Shown here piece after piece: positions 1 to 10,953 of a DNA stretch of 64,000 nucleotides. Position 1 is the first letter of the stretch; each line of letters opens with the position of its first letter. The position numbers and the translations under genes are program-made. Below the pieces are notes generated by a model. That model searched no databases. It saw nothing but the letters and a program-made list of their open reading frames with translations, and had not been told where the DNA came from. Origin of the DNA: Agroathelia rolfsii (lineage: Eukaryota; Basidiomycota; Agaricomycetes; Amylocorticiales; Amylocorticiaceae); NCBI GenBank assembly GCA_018343915.1, contig JABRWF010000003.1, forward strand, positions 744,001 through 808,000, given 5' to 3'.

Positions 1-187
1 TATACTATATCCAGCTGAACATAATCTCTATTATAACAGTAATAACATCCACATCAGCAGGGCTAACTAGCACATAGATAAGATCATGTCTCTCGGTAAT
101 CTCGCGGGAATACCCATCATGACCGCAGTCATCATAAGTCACTGCACTAAAAGTGCACGCTAACCAACGTTGGATTTGAATTGATCA

Positions 188-1568
188 CTAGTATGCATGA
201 ACCGGAAGCCCACCATAGGCCTCATACACAAGGAACCCTACACCCCATGGGCCCACGCGTGCAAGCGTCCTAAGCGCTGTATAGAGTCTGCCTGATGCTG
301 ATCGCTGTGAAGGAGCGACAGAGTCGGGATCCCTCATGAATGACCATAAGCCTTCCTCTTTCACGAGCTCATATACAGCACGAAAAGACGAGTGTTCAGG
401 ATGAGCGGCCTTGTCGCGTTGAATAGATTTGCGGATGTTGTCAAACGGTCTACAGGCGAGCTCATACGCAAGACCAGCGATGACGCCCCCAGTGACAAGT
501 GAGATGCCATAAACAGTCCCCGGAAGATTGTGCTTGATCCTGCTGTTCTCTTTGACAGGTATATAACGCACGACGGTTGCGCATGTTGCTCGTGCCTGTA
601 TGGATACGTCACGAGTGACCTCAAAGATAGTAAAAAAGGCAGCAAAACCTTGTAAATATATTCAGAAGAGGTTAAGCTTTCAGAAGAAGAAAAAAAAAAA
701 AAAACAGAACAAGGCCATGATACGAACGGAACGGGGGAAAATGAGCACATACCAACGACATCTTTGCACACGCCCCAGCCCCAGCCGTCCCATCCACGGC
801 CAGCGAGCTCTTTAACATCCTTCATCCACGTTCTGACTTCTCTGACTTCCTTGATGTGATCAGCCTTGGAAGCAGACGTAGGCGGTTCTGTCCCACGAAA
901 GACTTCCTTCCAAGCGTGTGACCATCCAGAGGTACCGTGCCCGCCCTCGAGGACAACGCGCAAGTTCTCTGCTGGCGCAGCTACAAGCGCTTGCATGCCG
1001 CCGGCAATAGCGCCAGAGCAGGCGGCGGCAGGAAGACTACCAATCGAAGGCTCTAGGATGTCTGATGCCAGACCGTATGATGTCCACAAGACAGTTCCAA
1101 GCGACGCATTGATGATCACAGGCGGTACGATATGTTTAGGTATGATCATAAGCTTATGAATGGCGAGCAGCAGAACCACAGAACATTCAGAAAAGAACAA
1201 AAAGGAAATATAGCATCAGTAAATGTTTATCCGGACAATACATGATGCAGCATCAGCCATACCCCCTGCTTCCTCATGATCTGTGAAATCCATTGCGGAC
1301 TTAGCGATGCGCCACTATGTGTCGCTAAGCCTCTTAGAGAGCTCCACATACTGACTGTTGATGCCAATGGGCAGAAGCATGAGCCTTGCATGTGCAGCGG
1401 GAAAGCCTTGTGCGTCAAAGACACAGAAATACCTTTTGCCGGCCGGAAGAGTCTCACAGGCCGTGAAAAGTAGAGGGCCATGGTGCGCGAGGCCGTGCGA
1501 GCGACCGCAGCAGAAAGAGAGCCACCCTGCTGTGTGTCAATCGCATTCTGAGGAGCAGAATCGGTCAT
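188..1568 (-). CDS. Mitochondrial carrier family protein
   Basis: Predicted inner-membrane solute carrier; the substrate cannot be told. The ATG is at 1568-1566 and the stop at 190-188. Exons read through 'ALYFSRPVRLFRPAK', 'LSPQWISQIMRKQG', 'MIIPKHIVPPVIINASLG', then the second repeat with 'PAENLR', and a last exon with 'ACRPFDNIRKSI'. The latter two match the family signature PxE/DxxK/R on odd-numbered helices. The first repeat has a degenerate form (PVRLFR). The first intron has donor GTATTT and acceptor CAACAG. The intron near 660-745 carries a run of about 16 A on the + strand. It shares a roughly 330 bp divergent upstream region with the ALKBH7-like gene. The family is clear; the transported metabolite is not. 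Confidence 0.8.
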
Positions 1569-1894
1569 GTAAGCATTGAAAGCAAGTAGCAGTACCAGTC
1601 GATAGTCGTGGTTGTTGTGTTAGTAGGAGTAGTTCCAGTAGAAATTCCAAGAAAGGAAGCCGCTGCTGCTGCTGACGCCATGTGTTGGCCGCAATGCCTG
1701 TCAGCTCGGCTAACAGAGATGCACATTTATACTTCCGTCCAAGTTCGTGAGGCGGCGGCTGCAATGCAAAGCTTGTTCCCTAATTTCTGCCTGCTAGTAC
1801 TAAATACCTTCTACGAGCCGTGATAATCCTCAAATTCTCTGCTTTCAATAATTCCCCCAGAGATTAGCCGAAATTCACCTAACTTATTCGTGTC
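1569..1894. promoter_or_regulatory. Divergent promoter region, carrier / ALKBH7-like
   Basis: This 326 bp gap separates the two start codons, so it should hold both promoters. It contains a short GCT/CTG run near 1660-1680. I see no TATA box at a convincing distance from either ATG. Confidence 0.4.
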
Positions 1895-3013
1895 ATGGGT
1901 ACTCTACTTAGGAGTGCCCGGGTAATTTCAGAAGTCTCCAAGTCCAGGTTCAACTTGAAGTTTGTACTGCCTCCGGGCCTTCCGGGACAAATCATCAAAC
2001 GCTGCCCGGATCCCAGACATGGACGTCAATATGGCACTGACATCGATAGCAATAGAGAATCTAATATAGGCTCATTTCTGCTCTCTGGAACTGTGCCCAC
2101 GGACTTTAGCTTATTTCCAGACGTTTTCTCGATTTCTGAGCAGAAACTGCTCCTCTCCACATGTCTTCAGCAGCTAGATGCGCAAGAGAGCCGCTTGTAC
2201 CGCAGACAGAGAGAGAAGCTCTCCAGCTCTCGCCCTAATGGCAATTACGACATTAGCAGTCCAGATTCCTCAGTGGAGTCGCTATTTCTCCCGGATGAAT
2301 ACTATGACTTCCAAGATGTACTTCCTCGTCGCCAAGTATTTAAAGAGCAAATTATTAATTCCAAAATACATAGGGCCATTACGACGGCGTCATATACAAC
2401 TACCGAGAGATGCATCTATCTGCCTGGCCGGAAGAAACTCAGATAACTCGAGGACTGAACTCGCTTATCAAACGGCTACAGGCATTTTACCCGAGTCAGG
2501 AAACGCAGACGCACTTGCTTCACTTGAGCACTCAGGGAGAAATTCTGGCGCATGTGGACAATATTCACGCCAGTGGCTCATGGATCCTCGGTGTCTCTCT
2601 AGGCGCACACCGGATTCTTGCTCTCGAACATGAAGCCGATCCCTCTGACAACTGTAAAATTATTCTGCCCTCGGGCAGTGTTTACATTCAAAAGTCTGTA
2701 TACATTTCTCTATCAACTTCTCTGTTATCTGATTAGGGCTTTTGCGGCGTTATGATCCATCTCATTGCCTACGAGCCCCGTTCTTACGCATTTTCCGTTC
2801 TTTTCATATCTTTCAGGGATAATGTACGATTCAAGTACGAACACTCCATCCTAGGCCACGGCCAAATTGACGGACAAATAATAGGCGGCCAGCGCCTCAG
2901 TATCATGATCCGAGTCAGTTGGTTGCCCCGAGCTCCGCAGTCGCTAATACTCAAAACACTTAATTATCTCTTTTCCCTCGCAACAGGACCGAACTAAATC
3001 CAAATCAACATGA
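1895..3013 (+). CDS. ALKBH7: ALKBH7-like Fe(II)/2-oxoglutarate dioxygenase
   Basis: Likely mitochondrial AlkB-family oxygenase; animal ALKBH7 acts in mitochondria in alkylation-induced necrosis and fatty-acid metabolism. I join exons 1895-2335, 2374-2693, 2817-2913 and 2987-3013, giving about 294 residues. Iron ligands are visible: His207-x-Asp209 in 'EILAHVDN' and His263 in 'FKYEHSIL'. The 2-oxoglutarate motif RxxxxxR is Arg280-Arg286 ('RLSIMIR'). 'GHYDGVIYNYREMHLSAW' after the first intron matches the family's 'DHWDAAIHGFRE' region. The first intron is only 38 nt (GTATTT...ACATAG). Without these joins the reading frame breaks at about 2446. The N-terminal about 40 residues are basic, compatible with a mitochondrial presequence. 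Confidence 0.85.
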
Positions 3014-3900
3014 CGACACCAGCTTTGTGCTGGCTAGTTTTACGGATAAAGTTTCCGATATGCTAATGTTATGCCCAATCAACTCCCCACAGCTGGCATA
3101 TATGACCTTATATGTCCTCGCTTCGCTACACACCCAGCATCTTGATGATCATAAGAGCCAGAGTCTTTTTGTTCGTGGCGGTGGAGCTGGTAGAATCGCC
3201 TCGGGACGCTTGTCGTCTAGGGTAATTATGAATATATTGGAGTACTATGATTGCTATCATCTATGGGCGAAATTTTGCCGATTGGGCTTGTTGTGGGCTG
3301 TCATTCCCATTAAGTAGTATTATATGGTCAATAGACATGTAATAGGTGGTGCGCTTGCTCGTCGGACTATGATGCCCTGTGGTCATAGTCTCGGACTGAC
3401 CGGGTAGAATGAGCGGAGCCAGCGGGCCGCACAGCCGCTCAGACTGAACTTACGCTAGTCAGCACAATCATCTCGAAGCGTCTCCACTTGTGTGTCCTGC
3501 TAGATCGGAATGACACAACATAGCCTCTGTTCTTTGAAATCTACACGTCTCTCTGACATCTCATCGCGTCAATCACCGAGGAAATGAATGGTCTTGGCTG
3601 TGCCAAAGAACTCGACAAATAGATTTTTGTATTATCCCGAGATGATATAGGTACTGCGTCAAAAGTTATACATACAGAGTAATATGAAATATTGTTCCAT
3701 GAAAATGGTTTATCAATGTAAATACAAGCGCTTCCGAAAGTCCACGGCTATCAAAGTTATGCGAAGGCACCACCAGTGGGGGCAAGCCAGCCGGAGCCCA
3801 ATAGTCGGAATCTTCATTTTTCGGGCCACCCATACCCGCCGTTCATTATGGGTTTACCCTGGACACACTTGCGACCCTATGGACAGTATTATTAAGTGAG
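3014..3900. other. Intergenic, no supported gene; two adjacent hairpins
   Basis: No recognisable protein on either strand. Two perfect inverted repeats lie side by side: arms at 3365-3372 and 3383-3390 (8 bp, 10 nt loop), and at 3410-3416 and 3435-3441 (7 bp). They are GC-rich compared with the AT-rich surroundings. The open stretch at 3027-3317 shows no family resemblance. Confidence 0.4.
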
Positions 3901-4273
3901 CTAAGGACAAGACCTCACTAAAAGTACTCTAACGTACGGTAGTTCCACACGTCCACCACCGTCTACAGCGATGATGACCAGCTGGGTGCCCTAGAGAAAA
4001 TATCGGTATTATAGACTTGAACTATGTGGTAGTGGTAACACGCATACTTCAGCCATGTGGTTGGTGCCTACGCAGTGGGTCAATCTCTTAAAAGCGGTGA
4101 TCAAGGCAAAAAAACCAGCTTACCGGTGACGGTGCCGTACTTGACGGCTCCTTCTGAGGCCCAGAAGAAAACTCGGCTGCCGTTCTAAACATCCGGATTA
4201 TCAGAATATGCCCAATGGTATAACGTTAACATTGGCTTTGTCTAAAAGCCAAACTGACTGCAAATGCGTTCAT
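3901..4273 (-). CDS. Predicted 61-residue protein in four exons (microgene)
   Basis: Each exon is too short to stand out as an open frame. ATG at 4273-4271; exons 4273-4259, 4184-4124, 4067-4048 and 3990-3901; stop TAG at 3903-3901. Donors are GTCAGT, GTAAGC and GTATGC; acceptors are TTTAG, CGTAG and CTCTAG. All phases match. The product begins 'MNAFANGSRVFFWASEG' and contains 'AVKYGTVTG', 'GTQLVIIAVDGGG' and 'RVELPYVR'. This alternating hydrophobic pattern suggests a small beta-rich fold. A CT-rich stretch lies just upstream of the ATG on the coding strand. I cannot assign a function. The model could also be a chance assembly, though three correct introns in phase argue against that. Confidence 0.5.
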
Positions 4274-5299
4274 AGCCAGATAAACAAACAAGTAGGGCGG
4301 GGAGAGAAAAAGACACCGTTCAGACAGACCAGTGGGCTAACATTTATAGCAGCTTGAAAATTCAAAAATCGCTGTAGAGAAGGCGTAGAAGTATCAATAG
4401 AAACGATTGCGAACCATTCTAGATAGTACTACCGACCGCAATAGATTGATCGATCGTGTAATATGAAGCGTGGTCTAGAAAGTCGAAGATCAAACCATGA
4501 CTCGATCCGCGAAGCCTTGAAGTATCCAGCTTGGGCGGCTCCTTCTCCACATGTTCACCCGCGGAACTACATTGAACTTCTGTTTCAAAAAAACTCTTGA
4601 ATTACCATCACATTAATGTAACTAGTTGTGGTCAGTTGTGATGCACCTATTGTTTGATTAGCCCGATCCGAGCCACCACAGCATCTTAGTATAGATGATC
4701 AAAAAAATTCTCATAAAAACTATACGGATCGCATTCCTGAATTCCGAATTTCAGGCTTAAGAGAAATGAGGCTAGTGTACCACGTCGTAACGTAGTAACG
4801 AAGGATTAATACCGGCATATTGAAGTAAATGTGGCACTCCAGCGACTTAGGTTCAAAGACCCAAACAGAGAAGTTGCCCTTTGTTAAGCTAGGCCGATCG
4901 AGCAGACGAAACCAAGCCAAGCCAGTGAACTACAGCCGCGAAAGTCATTTCATCGGGATTTTACCGTGAGGATGACAGTTGTTCTTGCGTCATGATGTGG
5001 TGTGGAAGTTGTGTGTGGTGCGCCAGTCCGTCAAAAATGATTCAATCTCATCACAGTCGCTTATGGATATTCGCATACCAACGCATCGACTCAAACGTTG
5101 AAACGTTGGAGAGCTTACCACCGCGGAGTTGGCGCAGAATGAGGGTCACCTGGTTACGTAATCACCAACGCGCGCCTTAGGCGTGCAAGTCGTCTGTTAT
5201 GCACGTCACAAGTCGAGGCGTATAGCCATTTTATCGCACTCGAGAAACTTTTCATTATCATTCAATCCACTCACTGTTACTAGTCAAAAAGCGCAAATC
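4274..5299. other. Intergenic AT-rich interval
   Basis: Upstream of both the microgene (-) and the CHORD gene (+). A weak open stretch at 4720-4920 (-) and another at 4992-5180 (+) have no family resemblance. I see nothing else in it. Confidence 0.4.
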
Positions 5300-6754
5300 A
5301 TGCCTACCTGCACACACAAAGGCTGTGGCAAGACGTTTTCCCACGATGAAAATGGACCTGAAAGTTGCACATACCACTCTGGCTCACCAGTATGCTTTTT
5401 TTTTTTTTAAAAAAAAAATCTTGTCTTTGTTGTGGATTAACCTGCCATAGGTTTTCCATGAAGGCCTCAAATCTTGGTCGTGCTGCTCCGACGTGAGCAA
5501 GCCTGTGCTTGATTTCGATGAGTTTATGGCTATCCCAGTACGCCTATATCAGCCGATAGTGCACCAATCTGCATCTGATCATTGCTATACGAAACATCGA
5601 GGGGTGTACTGTCGGAAGTCATACTGATAAAGTGATCATGTCCACCGTAACCCCTAGACCCTCTGCGAACAGTGGCGATGCCGGTTCACTCAAAATGACT
5701 AGCACATCAAGTGATGGCAAGGAGAGCTATTCGATATCTGCACTACCAAACACTACACCCCTTGCACCAGCAGTGACCCCTTCTACAGCCACACCGCCAC
5801 CGATAATTCAAGAGGAAGATGATGTTTCAGTTTCTGTACCTCCAGGCACCATATGTCGACGTAAAGGATGTGGTGCCTCTTTTGTTAGTGACGAGGTTAA
5901 TCGTATAGGTGATGGAGAGGGCACTATATGCACTTATCATCCCTCACCGGTGAGTCATATAACGCGCGGTCTAGACCAATTCTGGTGTTAGCTTACATGT
6001 CTGATCAGCCAATCTTTAGGGAGGGAAGCAAGGTAAAGGATATCACAGCAAGGCATTCAATGGCTCTTGCGACTGAATTGTTTTGCTAGGGCTATCTTTG
6101 CTGCAAACGCAGGGTTCTTGAATTCGATGAATTCCTCAAGATTACGGGGTGCAAAACCGGCCGCCACGTCTTTGCCCCCAAATCATCGCAGTCAACGGTG
6201 CGTCCATTCTGTTCATACATGGTATAATTTGATTGTTCAAATAACCTCCACCTGAAGACAGAGGAGTTTACGACGTGTCGAATTGACCATTATCAGACCC
6301 CTTCAGAAGTACACGTATCTATCTTTGCCAAGCAAATCGACAAAGAGAAAAGCACGATCAAAATCGAGCAGACACAGGTATGTATTATTCTCGCACGTTG
6401 AATCGAAACACGATGTAATGCATATGTTGCAGTTGCATGTCGATTTATACCTTCCGGGTAACAAACGATTCCTTCGCACGATAGAACTATTTGGACCAGT
6501 AGATGAAACAGAATCATCTTATAAGTACTATGGAACTAAGGCATGCCTACTACATATCACCATGCTACTAAGCCTTCTAAAAAAACCTCCAGGCGGAATT
6601 ATTACTAAAAAAGCTGGACATGCGCAGCTGGACCCTTCTCGAAAAGACGAATCAAGATCTTGCCGGCATCAGTCTGACGTTTGGGGTCGGTGGGAGGACA
6701 GGAACGGTCGGAGGCAAAGAAATCGTGCTTGACGAGTTCAACAAGAGTAAGTAA
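5300..6754 (+). CDS. CHORDC1: CHORD and CS domain co-chaperone (CHORDC1/Rar1-like)
   Basis: Hsp90 co-chaperone family with two zinc-binding CHORD domains and a C-terminal CS (p23-like) domain. First CHORD: 'CTHKGCGKTFSHDENG' then, after an intron, 'VFHEGLKSWSCCSDVSK' and 'VLDFDEFMAIPGC'. Second CHORD: 'CRRKGCGASFVSDE', 'CTYHPSP', 'PIFREGSK', then 'GYLCCKRRVLEFDEFL' and 'KITGCKTGRHVFAP'. The linker is Ser/Thr/Pro-rich. The CS domain reads 'CRIDHYQTPSEVHVSIFAKQ', 'LHVDLYLPGNKRFLRTIELF' and 'LLLKKLDMRSWTLLEK'. ATG at 5300 and stop TAA at 6752-6754. The exon 'PIFREGSK' is only 24 nt (6009-6032). The next exon starts at 6090. All conserved Cys/His appear intact. Confidence 0.93.
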
Positions 6755-9700
6755 TGGTCTAGAACCCAAAGAAGCATCAATTACATATGTAAATACATTG
6801 GACCACAGTACAGGCATTTGTCAATGCCTCTAATCTAAACCTTGATCACTCAACAAGTTTATCTATTAGAGTCAATAAAGAAGGTGCAGTTTTCTTCGAT
6901 TCAAACTAGGAAATTGTAGAGTGAATGGCTTTCCTGGAAATGGTCTTCATTCATGATTCCAGCGCGCTTGGAGATATACAATAGCGGGAACGACGTCAAG
7001 GTTCATAGTCTGAATAAGGGGGCTTGAGCGCAGTTGGAATTCTCCCAGTGCCCCTCACTTCCATTCTTTCTCGATGTCATGTAATGACTTGAGGTACCAA
7101 GCATCCCCAATCCAGGCGGTGAAACAGTGCTCCAGTGCCGAGTGCTGAGGTCTCTATCCAAAATTTTTGTGCTTTTTGCTGCTACAGAGATCATCTTTTC
7201 AATCAACCTGATTCGGTGTTTAACATTCAATGCCGCTCAGCTTGATATTCTGTTCTTCCAAAAGGAAATCCTAACAGCGGATTGGACTCAATCTGACAGT
7301 TTTATAAATAACATATTGTCTACAGCATTTCCAATACTTGATATGGGGTCATCTGTGGAGGCTGTTTACTGTCACTTCGTCCGCTGGCATTCAATTACGG
7401 AGAATTTTCGAAAAATTCCTATGTTCCCGCGAACTCACGGACGCCATGCGTCGTCCTGAACACTTTCGTCGTAATCAAATAGATAAAAACTGATATGCCC
7501 GCTCTAGACTCTGGACCTTAGCCTTGACTACACTTGCCTGCCCTACATTCCACCTGCAATGATTATATAACGCTCGGTTCGTGGAGGTCACATCGTGATG
7601 AACAGTATAGAATAGGCCTACCGTGGAAGCGGTGATGTGCTCTAATGAACCTTTCATATCAAGATGTCAACTTTCGAAAGAGGAAATAGCAACATCGGTA
7701 CCGTGCTGTGCGGTGTGGGTGAGCGCAAAGCTCGTATCATTTTCGTGAAATCATTACTGGAATCGATTGCCGGCTCTGTCGCTCAGAACGTCTTATTGGC
7801 AGCTCAGAAGTGCCTTCCCCTCTTTTTTGAATTCGTAAGTTTGGGATTCATCTTTGGAAAGTTCTCTTCCTCCATTCACTATTTGTGCCAGCGATATGCT
7901 CAATCAAGGCTTCCAGTTTTCCATGCTGTGGAAGCCGCTTAAAATTCGTGTTTATCCGATATCGGGTGTCCAAGTTGACAATTCAAACACTAGGGCACAT
8001 GGTAACCCCTCAGGCTATCATTCACATCAATTGGTACTGCCCCCCTAGGTTCGACCAGCTATGGCGTCTTATCCCCCTCCCTGACCTACCCGTTTCTGAG
8101 CCACTAAAGTGATAGTAGGCTAGATTTTAGTTGTTCTTCATTGCGTCAGTACGACACCCTAGGAAATGAAGCATGACGAAGACATTAGTAGCTGCAAAAT
8201 TTTTCTCCACTAGTCTCAACAGTAATTCGTAAAAATCTAGATCCCAGCACTTCTCGGAATCTTGGCGCTAGTAATCCTCTGGTTGCCTTTGGCATTGATT
8301 TTTATTTTTATTTAGAAAGCTGAGATTATTTGACATGGCCACAACATTTCACGCATTGTGAATTATGCTCTGTATAAAGATTGATCAATATATTGAAACC
8401 CAGATTTGGTGTATTCATGGCTAAGCATGTGCATAGGCACAGTTGGACATGTTATCCTGACTTGGCATTGCCAGTAGGTGTTATCACCGAACTCTTCTGT
8501 TGCCTTATCCCATAGTAATTGTATACTAGTACCTGTGAAATTTGTTGTTCGTTCCGTCTTCCGAATCTTATTAACTAGCGTTTTTTTTGGCCTGGATACG
8601 GACCTTTTTGAGTGGATCTTTATCGCCGCCCAGACTTCCAACTAAGCCTCGAACAATTCGGGGAACTTGGATTAAATAAAAGAAAAAACTAAGCCCCTGT
8701 TTCAACTAGTTTTAAACAACCAAAGTTACTTAGTATGTTTTATTGAATTCCTATCCCTTGCAGTGTAGCAAAGTTGATGGCTGCATACTAGCATAAGATG
8801 AAGGTACTGCTTACACAGTCGACGCCAGTCCCCTCCGCAAAACTGGGTACACAAATACTAACCTCCATTCAAAGTTCCGGGCCGGAGTCCAGCTCCCTCG
8901 TCGTCAATGCGAATGATCGACGTAATCTGCAGAAATAACATCACGGAGCTGCTGGAACGATTGCCGACTGTCAGCAGACTGAATATTTTATTTTGATTCT
9001 GAATCTCTCATTGTTCCTCATATTTCCCTCTGCCCAATTCGGTCCAATTACTAGTATGAGCTAAACAGACCTTTTATTAATCCGAGCTACTAATAGATAA
9101 ATTGGCACGGGAAAACACCGCATAAATCAGTCTTTCCGGTTGTCTTGATCGATATTTAAATGGCCTGCAATCTAGTTTCGACATCAGGTCATGCGACTCG
9201 GATTTTGGTGGTATATCTTTGGGATAATACGGCCGATAATAGTCTACCAGATATTATCCGACATGAATGGCTTGGTATACTGACGAACAAACGACTGGTA
9301 TTGTAAATAAATTCAGGTTTCTAACTCACTGACAACATCATATCAATTTTATCGGCTCGCCTAAGCTCCGTATCCAGGGTCGTGATCATGGATCTCCATT
9401 GACAAGCACTTAAAGGCTGTTATCCGACATAATCATCACATCCTGGGCCATGTAACTCATCTTTAATTGATACTTCCAGGCTGGGAATTTCTTCATCGAC
9501 TCACTAGCATTCATGAGATTTGTTTCTCTGATTCTCCTTGGTTTCCCCACTCCTGAGGTCCTCGGAGAATTAACTAGGGGCATTACGCCCTCACCCTTGA
9601 AATGACTTTTCGACCGGCTGTTCTTGTACGCCGGTGAGCGCACATAATAAATTGTAGGATACAGTACTTGAGTCAACTGGACCAGTCTTTCCTTTTCTGT

Positions 9701-10953
9701 AAAGTTCAACAAAAATGTCGTAGTTCTAGTGCAGTGTTTTATGTTAATATGGTCCCGTTTTATCACTCGAGTATTGGCTGGGGGTGCCGCTGCGCTGATA
9801 AGTTTGCTCTCATCCCACGTTGAGTTCACATGTTTCTGTTCAAATGTCATGCCAATTAATGAACTGACATAATTGTTTCTCCACCATTAATTGAGCCTCA
9901 GTCGAGATAGAAGAGCTTCTCAATAGCATTTGAAGCTCATTGTATTGGATCTGCGAATAATAATTAAACCAGCCTCCACGGGGTTTCCGACACTGGGCTT
10001 TGTAATATGGCAGGCGTATGTGTGGCAATATCATTCCCAAATATTCCCTTGGGGTACCTTAACGCACCTAATAGCACCTTGTTTATCGCTGTTGCCGTTG
10101 TGATAATCCTGGAAATAGGGGAATGAATGATACCCGGTATATAGTCAATATGCCCAGTAGGTGCCCTAAGCCAACGCCGAGTGAGCCACTGTTCAAGTTT
10201 GGCTTTTCCTCACCATAAAAAGACCTGGTGTAGACTAGGGTTTCAACAGTTTAGATCCACCAGTGAATCGTTGTCAATCGAATGGCAGCTTCATCAGAAA
10301 CAACAGCTGCCGTGGCAATGAATTTTCTAGCTTTGTTCTGGAGTCGTGAACTCTATAAATGGTTGTCATTGGTATAGTAGGGTGATCAAAATTTTATTGG
10401 ATAGGTCTTATACCCCTGCTCATGAAGATTTCAAGTTACTCCTTGCTGAGTGCCAAAATTATTTTATGTTTGCCTTACACATGCACTGACCTGACATCTT
10501 ACCCTGTTGATAACGTCTCTAGCTTGACGGGCAGGATCAAACTACCGGTGCTCGGCGTATACTAGCGCTGGACCTACCATTTGATATACACAATATTCCT
10601 ATATTCAATTGACTAAATTTGCCGCTTGCTAGTGTGGAGAAGTAGGGATGAGAGTTCAGTGCTTCAAGCTTCAAATTTTTTTCCTTAGACATCGATATTG
10701 CTGGCATGTTATAAGCAGAGCCTCGGAGTTCATACAAGTTTGGAGTGTTAATGATAATAGTTGATGAAGTGACCATCAGTCACTGGCACAAGGAGGTATG
10801 ATACTACGTAATGACGTGATCGTGACTATATGCCTGATTATGATCATGACGCGGTCACGGGTGTTCCGAGCTTCAATATATACCACCACTACGCGTAGTA
10901 CTAGAAGCCCTGCAGTAGCATATTAGAGCGCAGCTGCCCACACAGCCTTTGGC
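6755..10953. other. Gene-poor AT-rich interval, no recognised gene
   Basis: About 4.2 kb without a protein family I can name. Longer open stretches are 7127-7459 (+, 110 codons), 7664-7942 (+, 92 codons), 8363-8641 (-, 92 codons), 9410-9850 (-, 146 codons), 9840-10040 (-, 66 codons) and 10537-10776 (-, 79 codons). A short possible exon at about 8862-8970 (-) reads 'ITSIIRIDDEGAGLRPGTLN' and is followed by a GTTAGT donor. None shows catalytic motifs. I see no reverse-transcriptase or transposase motif and no long terminal repeats. Decayed repeats or fast-evolving orphan genes are both possible. Confidence 0.45.
9410..10040 (-). CDS. Possible orphan gene, two overlapping open stretches
   Basis: The longest coding-like signal in the gap. 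One frame runs from 10040 to 9840 and ends 'LCQFINWHDI'; the next starts with ATG at 9850 ('MTFEQKHVN') and runs to 9410. The two frames overlap by 11 bases, so they may be one gene with an unrecognised intron, or remnants. The second is basic and rich in Lys/Arg. No family is recognised. Low confidence that it is expressed. Confidence 0.2.
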
